A DNA stretch of 47,138 nt from Deltaproteobacteria bacterium (GTDB lineage: Bacteria; Desulfobacterota; Desulfobulbia; Desulfobulbales; Desulfocapsaceae): positions 1 to 47,138 of the forward strand of contig JAPLJF010000023.1 of assembly GCA_026388715.1 (NCBI GenBank), given 5' to 3'. Below the pieces are notes generated by a model that had not been told where the DNA came from, ran no database searches, and saw only the letters and a program-made list of their open reading frames with translations. This document shows positions 16,569 to 23,348 of the stretch, piece after piece. Within the stretch, counting starts at the first letter, position 1; each line of letters begins with the position of its first letter. The position numbers and the translations under genes are program-made.

Positions 16569-17446
16569 AAATACTTTTATCTTCTCGCGGCCTTTTTGCC
16601 CTCGGTTTTGTGATACTGGTGTCAACCAATATTGTAGTGCTCTTCGGGGTAGCTTCTAATAGATCTGGAAACCATGATGCGCAGATAATCCTTACCGAAC
16701 GGGAGTTACAGCTACCATATCAAACATATCAAATACATAAAGAGAATAGCGGCTTGTCTTTGCGACTTGATTGGCGAGCGTTAGGCAGAGACGAAAATAA
16801 TATCAATTACATGGATCGTAGATCTCCGGCCTGGTTCAATGCCGAAAAATTAGAGGAGTTGGGGTTTAATATAAACGACAATCTTAACTCGAAGGATAAT
16901 AAAACTTTTTACAGGCAGTCAATTCCCAAAGAAGTCTTTATCGTGCTTGAAAATGATGGTGAGCCATACCGAGCAGCGGTAAAGAGGGCAGAGGTCGCAT
17001 TTGAGAAAGAGGACGGTTTATTGAAGGCAAACCCTGAAGACAAAATGCTGCGTGGAAATTTTGAAAGGGCTGAAAAAAAATTAAAGCACATGCGCATAAC
17101 GGAATCCCGACTCTATGCTATTGATGCAGGGCTTGACCCCAAAAAATTAAGAAAAAAATATGGAGATCAAACACGTTTCATCATTGCCAAAGGCTTGGTC
17201 AAATCAACTTATCGTGGCGATAATAAAGGAAAAGAAGTGGCTGGGTATATCACAAAATTAAGTATTGAAAATATCCATGTTCCCCTTAACTATCGGAAGA
17301 TATTTGATGTTGTTCTTGCTCAGGGAAAATTAAAGCATAATGAATTTGCACCTCCTCGTTACAAGGTAGAACTGGCTTATGGCAGCCGTTTAGAACCATG
17401 GATTATGTCTGTAGAGTCTATGGATGATAAATCTGATAATAAATAA
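16565..17446 (+). CDS. DUF4824-like membrane-anchored protein, partner of the DUF2157 protein
   Basis: The 293-residue protein has a single N-terminal hydrophobic segment (about residues 8-30) and a large extracytoplasmic part. The sequence TERELQLPYQ, NSGLSLRLDWRALG and FIVLENDGEPY recall the DUF4824 family; I judge this from memory and it needs a profile search. The middle is Lys/Glu-rich and helical (residues 135-190). It has an excellent AGGAGG site and overlaps the upstream gene by four bases. Its stop is immediately followed by TAACAAT and the third large repeat. Role unknown; it presumably works with the DUF2157 protein at the membrane. Confidence 0.72.
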   Translation: MKILLSSRGLFALGFVILVSTNIVVLFGVASNRSGNHDAQIILTERELQLPYQTYQIHKENSGLSLRLDWRALGRDENNINYMDRRSPAWFNAEKLEELGFNINDNLNSKDNKTFYRQSIPKEVFIVLENDGEPYRAAVKRAEVAFEKEDGLLKANPEDKMLRGNFERAEKKLKHMRITESRLYAIDAGLDPKKLRKKYGDQTRFIIAKGLVKSTYRGDNKGKEVAGYITKLSIENIHVPLNYRKIFDVVLAQGKLKHNEFAPPRYKVELAYGSRLEPWIMSVESMDDKSDNK

Positions 17447-17691
17447 TAACAATTATATCCACCATTGGTCTTGAAAGGCTCCGCTTGCGCTCCACCTATC
17501 CGGGCCAATGGAGTCTGTGATTCTTAGAGCTTGTCCGTAAATAAGCTTTTCAGGGATCGCGCCGGATTTTGAGATGAATTTGGCCGAGACGATTGAGTAA
17601 AACCGCAGCCGTAGCAGCGCTACGGCGAGGATTTTGCGATTGAGGAGCGGTCAAAGACGGCCAAGTCTCGCGGCTCATCCGGTATCGTTAA
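17447..17691 (+). repeat. Large repeat, copy 3, interrupted
   Basis: TAACAAT at 17447, directly after the stop codon, opens the unit. ACCATTGG/GGCCAATGG and AAAGGCTCCGCTTGCGCTCC match copies 1 and 2, and the unit ends AGTCTCGCGGCTCATCCGG then TATCGTTAACG. The CTCAGTTTTGG...CCAAAACC pair of the other copies is replaced by a different palindromic element at 17526-17664. Copy 3 also lacks the leading AAGACGGACC hairpin. Confidence 0.68.
17526..17664. repeat. Second palindromic element inside repeat copy 3
   Basis: This 139-base block has a short inverted pair at its left end (AGCTT...AAGCT, 17527-17547), then a large imperfect palindrome from TTGGCC (17580) to GGCCAA (17664) centred on GCCGTAGC-AGC-GCTACGGC (17609-17627). 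It has no similarity to the corresponding part of copies 1 and 2, so it looks like an insertion or replacement. No open frame of note is inside; it is probably a small non-autonomous element. Confidence 0.6.
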
Positions 17692-17751
17692 CGCCAAAAA
17701 GAGACAATATCACCGATAACAAAAATATTGTACATTCATACTTTTCTGATC

Positions 17752-20187
17752 ATGAAAAAGGAAATTATTATCAAGAATAAGTATTCACCCCCTAAATCCA
17801 GCATCAAACGAGAGATATTTCAAGGCAGCGCTCTTTTGGCTTTGATTGTTATGGCCATTTTCAGTTTTTTTCTCTCAACCATTCTTTATTATTCCGAAAT
17901 TTCCAAGGCGCGCGCCGTCATTAACAAAACCAATCACGCCATCGTTTTTTTCATTGATGGCTATTTTACCGAAATCATTAACACCATCACGATGCTGGAC
18001 GAGAACAAGGACATCAGAGATGCGATGGTACTTGGTGAAGAGGCTCGTCAGCGCATATTGGATGGGTACCGGTCTATCCTTAAAGCCAACAAGAATATCA
18101 CCTTTATATATTCGGGTTACGAAAACGGTCTGATGCTGATAAACGACTACATGCCTCCTGCAGGATTTGATCCGACCACCCGCCCTTGGTATCAGGCGGC
18201 GATGGCAACCAAACCCGAGACGTCGATCGGTTTGCCCTATCAGGAAATTAAAACAAAAGAATGGCTGGTTTCGACCAGCAGGGCGATGAAGCAGTCCGGT
18301 GGCGGATATGGCGGCGTGGTAGCTATTGATTGTTCAATTGACCAGATTGTCCACCTTATTGCCCAGCACGATGAATACGGGACGGCATTCAGTTTTGTCG
18401 TCGACAGGTCTGGGAAAATTATCATGCATCCTGATCAGTCTGTATTGGGGAAATCGCTTCCGGAAATGCAGAAAGCCTTCCAGGAGGACAGTAAAGGCGA
18501 CTTTACATACCGCATTGACAAGGTGGAGCACTTCGCCCATTACAGCCGTATCACTGCAACCGGCTGGACACTCGTGACAGTGGTCGAAAAGAGAGAAATA
18601 CTCCGCCCAATCATAACGCAAGTGTTGTTTCTTATCGGCCTGACTGGCGTCATCGCTGTGTTCCTGGGATTTGTGCAGAGTGCTCTGTTGAGCAGACGTT
18701 TGTCCCGTCCGCTGGTTGAACTTGGCAGAAAAATCAAGGCTACCATTGCTGGAGACGAGCCGGATGTTGACGAATACGTCTATCCGAACAATGAAATCGG
18801 CATTATGGCCCGGGAAATCGGCCAGTTGGCAGAAAAAGAACTGAATGCTAAAACTCGTGAACTTCAAGTAAGTGAAGAGAAATACCGCGTGCTCATCGAG
18901 CACGCCGTTTCGGCCGTTGCCTCTCACAAAATCGTGCTGGATGAGGCAGGCCAGCCGGTTGACTACGTTTTCCTGAGTGCGAATCCGGCCTTTGAGACCC
19001 ATACCGGATTACGGGTGGCCGACATCCTTGGCCGACGATTCACCGAGGTTATACCGGGTGTCGAAAAACTGCCTTTCATCGAGATCTATGGCAAGGTCGT
19101 TCTGACCGGTGAATCGGTCAGTTTCGAGCAGTATTCCGAGCCGCTGGGCAGGTACTACTTCATCAATGCCTACCGGATGGGCGAAGGATGCTTCGCCACG
19201 ACATTCATCGACATTACTGACCGCAAGCGGGCAGAGGATGCGGTAAGGGAAAGCGAAGAGATCTATAAAACCATTCTGATGGCTTCGCCCGATGATATCA
19301 CCATCGCAGATCTTTCAGGTCGTATCATAATGGTTTCTGAGGCAGCGCATAAAATATTTGGCTATGATCCAGAGGAAGGGCCTGGCATGTCGGTCATGGA
19401 TTTTATTGTCCCCGAAGATCATGAAAGGGCGCGGGTCAATATCTTGAAGATGTTACAAGAAAATTATCCTGGTCCCAATGAATACCGCGCCATCCGCAAA
19501 GACGGGTCCTGCTTGGACATTGAGGTCAACAATTCCTTGATTCGCGACCGCCAGGGAAATCCTGTGCGGATGGTCCTGATTGTCAGGGATATAACGAGTC
19601 GCAAGAAGGCAGAGCAACAGATTCAAGAATTGGTGCATCAGCTTGAGATCGAAAGGGATCTTGCCCAATGCAATTCGCTGACGGATAGCCTGACGGGTCT
19701 GTCCAATCGCCGGTTTTTTGACAATGCCTTACGGACTGAATTCTCAAGACACAAAAGATCAGGCTCGCAATTGTCCTTGATCATGCTTGATGTGGATCAT
19801 TTTAAAAAATATAATGACCACTATGGTCATCTTGCGGGAGATGATTGCCTGCTGCAGATTGCCCGTGCCCTTAAGCTTATGGTTAAACGCCCCCCTGATA
19901 TCGTGGCTCGTTATGGCGGAGAGGAATTTGTGGTCATCCTTCCCGATACAGATCGTCAAGGAGCGATAGTCGTGGCAGAGCGTATCGGTGAATCCGTGCT
20001 GAGGCTTGCGCTTCCTCATGCCCAATCGGACATATCCGAATTTGTCACGATCAGCCTTGGCGTTGCAACGGCGTGTGATCATGTCTTGACCGATGGAGCC
20101 CAACTTGTCGCCCTTGCTGACCAGGCCTTGTACCAGGCCAAAAAGGGTGGACGCAATCGCTATGAGGTCTGGCCTGCGTCGATTTAA
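17752..20187 (+). CDS. Membrane diguanylate cyclase: Cache-HAMP-PAS-PAS-GGDEF
   Basis: From the ATG at 17752 the protein has 811 residues. A first transmembrane helix (about 25-45) is followed by a periplasmic double-Cache-like sensor (contains PTTRPWYQAA), a second helix (about 290-312), a HAMP segment (SRRLSRPLVELG), two PAS domains (about 375-490 and 500-625), a short helix and a GGDEF domain. The active site is GGEEF (722-726), so c-di-GMP synthesis is expected. The inhibitory I-site RxxD is intact (RPPD, 713-716, five residues before GGEEF). An in-frame TTG at 17728 would add eight residues; neither start has a clear ribosome-binding site. It follows the third large repeat directly but its codon use resembles the core genome more than the island genes do. 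Confidence 0.92.
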   Translation: MKKEIIIKNKYSPPKSSIKREIFQGSALLALIVMAIFSFFLSTILYYSEISKARAVINKTNHAIVFFIDGYFTEIINTITMLDENKDIRDAMVLGEEARQRILDGYRSILKANKNITFIYSGYENGLMLINDYMPPAGFDPTTRPWYQAAMATKPETSIGLPYQEIKTKEWLVSTSRAMKQSGGGYGGVVAIDCSIDQIVHLIAQHDEYGTAFSFVVDRSGKIIMHPDQSVLGKSLPEMQKAFQEDSKGDFTYRIDKVEHFAHYSRITATGWTLVTVVEKREILRPIITQVLFLIGLTGVIAVFLGFVQSALLSRRLSRPLVELGRKIKATIAGDEPDVDEYVYPNNEIGIMAREIGQLAEKELNAKTRELQVSEEKYRVLIEHAVSAVASHKIVLDEAGQPVDYVFLSANPAFETHTGLRVADILGRRFTEVIPGVEKLPFIEIYGKVVLTGESVSFEQYSEPLGRYYFINAYRMGEGCFATTFIDITDRKRAEDAVRESEEIYKTILMASPDDITIADLSGRIIMVSEAAHKIFGYDPEEGPGMSVMDFIVPEDHERARVNILKMLQENYPGPNEYRAIRKDGSCLDIEVNNSLIRDRQGNPVRMVLIVRDITSRKKAEQQIQELVHQLEIERDLAQCNSLTDSLTGLSNRRFFDNALRTEFSRHKRSGSQLSLIMLDVDHFKKYNDHYGHLAGDDCLLQIARALKLMVKRPPDIVARYGGEEFVVILPDTDRQGAIVVAERIGESVLRLALPHAQSDISEFVTISLGVATACDHVLTDGAQLVALADQALYQAKKGGRNRYEVWPASI

Positions 20188-20405
20188 GATCTGTATCGGT
20201 GAAAGGGAAAAGACAAGTACACGGTGTTTGATCGAGCTGATAAGTGAGTATGTGATTTGTAACATACTGAAATAAAATATAAAAAAGATAATAGAATAGC
20301 CGCATGAAGGCCGACGTCGAGAAGCCTGGCGCGCTACGCGGCAGGGTGAATGAAAAACTGATAATCTTGAAAAAAGGCCTTCCATGAAAATGGACAGTGA
20401 GGAAA

Positions 20406-20434
20406 TTGCGAAACACAATCGTTCATGATAGCAT
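20406..20434 (+). promoter_or_regulatory. Candidate promoter within the 20188-20489 gene-free stretch
   Basis: TTGCGA (20406-20411) and TAGCAT (20429-20434) are 17 bases apart, about 55 bases before the next start codon. The rest of the 302-base stretch holds no gene or strong hairpin that I can see. The match is modest. Confidence 0.3.
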
Positions 20435-20489
20435 ATGCATAGTGGTGTCGTCTGCGGTGATTTTCAACTATCTTACTTGAGGAGGACGT

Positions 20490-21095
20490 ATGAAGCGGTG
20501 GATATCTGGCAGGGCGGTGGCATTGGGTGTGTGTATGAGCGTGTTGTCCTGTGGGCCTGTTTTCGCGGATGAGGTGACGGATTCGATCACGCAGGGATTG
20601 GATCACTACAAGAAGGGAAGTTATGCGGAGGCCATGACCAGTCTCAACTTCGCATCGCAGAAGATTGGGCAGATCAAAGCTGATGGCTTGAAGATCCTCA
20701 TGCCAAAACCCCTGTCCGGCTGGACTGCCGATGAGGTTGTCTCGCAGGCCGCGGGGACGGCATTGTTTGGTGGCGGTCTGTCGGCTGAGGGGCGATATCG
20801 TAAGGGCGATAAGGGTGATGTCACTGTGAAGATCGTTACCGACTCACCTTTGCTGCAGAGCATGATGATGCTGATCAGCAATCCCATGTTTGCCACCTCC
20901 AACGGCGGCAAGCTGGAAAAGATCAAGAATCAGACTGCCATTGTCAAGTATGAAGCGCAGGCGAAACGTGGAGATATCAACGTCGTGGTCGCCGGTAAGG
21001 TTCTGGTCACGGTGGAAGGGAATGACGTGAGCCGGGAGGATCTCATGGACTATGCCAAGGCGGTTGATTATGAGAAGATTGCGGTCTTACCTTGA
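20490..21095 (+). CDS. Secreted protein of unknown function
   Basis: The 201-residue protein has a signal peptide (about 1-26, cleavage near VFA-DE). A helical stretch with one TPR-like unit follows (GLDHYKKGSYAEAMTSLNFA), and then a predominantly beta C-terminal domain (residues 80-195) with GRYRKGDKGDVTVKIVTDSP and INVVVAGKVLVTVEGN. It appears to be a periplasmic protein, and I do not recognise the family. A strong GAGGAGG site lies four bases before the ATG. A very good terminator follows at 21152-21192, so it is monocistronic. It is convergent with thrC. Confidence 0.8.
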   Translation: MKRWISGRAVALGVCMSVLSCGPVFADEVTDSITQGLDHYKKGSYAEAMTSLNFASQKIGQIKADGLKILMPKPLSGWTADEVVSQAAGTALFGGGLSAEGRYRKGDKGDVTVKIVTDSPLLQSMMMLISNPMFATSNGGKLEKIKNQTAIVKYEAQAKRGDINVVVAGKVLVTVEGNDVSREDLMDYAKAVDYEKIAVLP

Positions 21096-21151
21096 TTTTT
21101 TGGTAGGTATCTTTTGATTTAATGGCTGTATCTGTTGTTGATGCTGCCTGT

Positions 21152-21192
21152 GAGTGGGATGGGCTTTTGTGAAAGTCCATCTCGCTCTTTTT
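21152..21192 (+). terminator. Rho-independent terminator between the secreted-protein gene and thrC
   Basis: A 16-bp stem with three G-U pairs (21152-21167 with 21172-21187) and a TGTG loop runs into TTTTT. It lies 57 bases after the plus-strand stop and just before the thrC stop on the other strand. Confidence 0.82.
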
Positions 21193-21203
21193 GGTATTGG
21201 TGA

Positions 21204-22601
21204 CTATGAGTGCAGGGCATGCTTCCTGATAAAATCCTGGATTAGATTACGGTCGGGATCCATCAGTTCGCAGCGGGATTTTTTGTCAGCAAGGGCAGCT
21301 AAGGCCTCTGGTATCTTTGGGGGGAGTCCGATGGCCTTTTCCACTGTCTCGCCAAATTTCGCGGGGTGGGCGGTGGACAGACAGATGACCGGAATCCCTT
21401 CCTGCTGGTGGATAATGGCGGCATGGACTCCCACCGCCGTGTGCGGATCAAGAATATAGCCGTATTCTTTATAGAAGAGCCGAATAGTATCCAGAACCTC
21501 CTGTTCCGTTGCGGCGGTGGCCACAAAGTCACGTTTGATCTGATCACAGGAACTTGAGAGATCGAGCTTACCGGTACCTGCGAACTCCAGCATGGCATCT
21601 TTGGTGCGGACCGGGTTCTCATCCATGAGATAGTAGAGATAGCGCTCAAAGTTGGAAGCGGCTTGGATATCCATGGAGGGACTGGAGGTGGCCACCACTT
21701 CACCCAGTGAGTAATCACCGTGTGTGACAAAGCGGGTGAGGATGTCATTGGTGTTGGTTGCCAGCAGCAACCTGCGGATGGAGCCTTCCGGCAGCATTCG
21801 TTTAGCGATGTAGCCGGCAAAGATGTCGCCAAAATTGCCGGTGGGTACGGCAAAATCCACGGCCTTGTCATGTTCATGGCGGTTGATGTGCAGACAACCA
21901 TGGATATAATAGACGACCTGGGCCAGGACCCGCGCCCAGTTGATTGAGTTGATGGCCCCCAGGCTGTATTTTTTCTTGAAGTCAATATCGTTGAAGATGG
22001 CCTTGACAATGGCCTGGCCGTCATCAAAGGTGCCGCGGATGGCAATGTTGAACACATTGGCATCGGTGACCGTGGTCATCTGTTGTTCCTGCACCGGGCT
22101 GACCCGTTTGTGGGGATGGAGGATAAAGATATTGATCTTCTCCTTGCCGCGAACCCCGTAGATTGCGGCACTGCCGGTATCGCCGGAGGTGGCTCCGATG
22201 ATATTCATGACCGCATCGTTCTTCTTCAGGAGATATTCAAAGAGATTGCCCAGGAATTGCAGGGCCACATCCTTGAAGGCAAAGGTCGGGCCGTGAAAAA
22301 GCTCCAGAATATGCAAGGTCCCATGGTGGATCAGGGGGGTGACTTCCTCGTGATCAAAGGTGGCGTAAGAACGGTTGATCAATTCGCGCAGGTCGCTGTT
22401 GGGGATGTCATCAATGAATCGTGACATGACCTCAAAGGCCAGTTCCGGATAAGAAAGACCCTGCCAGGAGGCACAGGTCTCGCTGCCGATACGAGGGATG
22501 GTGCGGGGCAGGAGCAGACCGCCGTCTTCTGCTAGGCCCATCATCACGGCCTCGGTAAAGGAAATGGGGCTGATACCGCCCCTGGTGCTTATGTATTGCA
22601 T
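21204..22601 (-). CDS. thrC: Threonine synthase
   Basis: The 465-residue protein is a full-length fold-type II PLP enzyme that converts O-phosphohomoserine to threonine. The PLP lysine is K110 in HGPTFAFKDVALQ. The N-terminal MQYISTRGG start and the TSGDTGSAA phosphate-binding loop, the VPTGNFGDIFAGY motif and the C-terminal PAKF segment are all characteristic of the long bacterial/fungal class of ThrC. The ATG at 22601 lacks an obvious Shine-Dalgarno sequence. The gene is the last of the minus-strand block topB-rsfS-thrC, but 170 bases including a palindromic repeat separate it from rsfS. Confidence 0.96.
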   Translation of the reverse strand: MQYISTRGGISPISFTEAVMMGLAEDGGLLLPRTIPRIGSETCASWQGLSYPELAFEVMSRFIDDIPNSDLRELINRSYATFDHEEVTPLIHHGTLHILELFHGPTFAFKDVALQFLGNLFEYLLKKNDAVMNIIGATSGDTGSAAIYGVRGKEKINIFILHPHKRVSPVQEQQMTTVTDANVFNIAIRGTFDDGQAIVKAIFNDIDFKKKYSLGAINSINWARVLAQVVYYIHGCLHINRHEHDKAVDFAVPTGNFGDIFAGYIAKRMLPEGSIRRLLLATNTNDILTRFVTHGDYSLGEVVATSSPSMDIQAASNFERYLYYLMDENPVRTKDAMLEFAGTGKLDLSSSCDQIKRDFVATAATEQEVLDTIRLFYKEYGYILDPHTAVGVHAAIIHQQEGIPVICLSTAHPAKFGETVEKAIGLPPKIPEALAALADKKSRCELMDPDRNLIQDFIRKHALHS

Positions 22602-22694
22602 AATGATTTGTAATCGGGAAGGGGTTATCCCCGGGGAAGGGTTATTGTTTTTTAAGGGCGGCCCCTGAAGAGAATCACAGGTCGTCGATGCTTA

Positions 22695-22770
22695 GAAGCC
22701 CGTTACGAAATAACCATTTCGCTTATAAATATTTCGTTACGGCTCCTTATGCCTGTTATGGCATTTCCAT
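22695..22770. repeat. Dispersed palindromic repeat, copy C (inverted orientation)
   Basis: Read on the minus strand this block gives AAGGAGCCGTAACGAAATA, a spacer, and TTATTTCGTAACGGG, which is the same imperfect palindrome as copies A (8555-8656) and B (28567-28671). It fills most of the rsfS-thrC spacer and ends against the rsfS stop codon at 22772. Confidence 0.7.
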
Positions 22771-22771
22771 G

Positions 22772-23158
22772 TTATGCTGTTTCTTCTGCACTAAGGCTGA
22801 CTGGTCTGGCATCATGCCAGAGGCCTTCCAGATCGTAGAATTTCCTCTGTTCATGATAGAAAATATGAACTACTACGTCATCAAAGTCAAGAAGAACCCA
22901 CATGCCTTCCTGGATACCTTCGGCATGGGAGGCATTCACCCGCTTGGAGCGCATTTCTTGTTCAATGGTCTCGGCCAGGCCCTGGACATGCCGGGTTGAG
23001 CGGCCGTTCATGATTACAAAATAATCAGTAAAGGAGGAAATGCCTTTGACGTCAAGGATGACCAGATCTTCCGCCTTGGCGTCAAGGGCCACCCGTGCGC
23101 AGATTCTTGCCAGTTCCAGGCCGCTCTTGTCTTGATACTCTGTCTTCAGTCGTTGCAT
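22772..23158 (-). CDS. rsfS: Ribosome silencing factor RsfS
   Basis: The 128-residue protein matches the RsfS/Iojap family: the LVILDVKGISSFTDYFVI core, the NGRSTRHVQGLAETIEQ helix, and WVLLDFDDVVVHIFYHEQR with the following YDLEGLW. The protein binds ribosomal protein L14 (uL14) of the large subunit and blocks subunit joining under nutrient limitation. An AGGGG site precedes the ATG. The 190-base spacer to the topB stop contains no further gene. Usual partners nadD and proA are not present, so the context here is atypical. Confidence 0.96.
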   Translation of the reverse strand: MQRLKTEYQDKSGLELARICARVALDAKAEDLVILDVKGISSFTDYFVIMNGRSTRHVQGLAETIEQEMRSKRVNASHAEGIQEGMWVLLDFDDVVVHIFYHEQRKFYDLEGLWHDARPVSLSAEETA

Positions 23159-23348
23159 AAATATTTTGCCCCTATGGGTTCCTCTGTTGTGAAGTAAGCT
23201 CGGTTGGTTGGATTGTTTGTAATTATTCAGGTTGTTTAGACCATAGTCTGTGAGGACTACACAAAAAACGAATCCAGGTTACTACTTTTTAGTCTCTAAA
23301 AATTTTATCACAATATCCTCAACAACTACAAACTATTCACCTGAGTAG

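Noticed and set aside
20435..20475. Similarity of GGTGATTTTCAACTATC here to GGTGATTTTTAACTGTC near 13768
   Set aside because: Only about 17 bases agree and no wider alignment was found; not enough to call a shared regulatory site.
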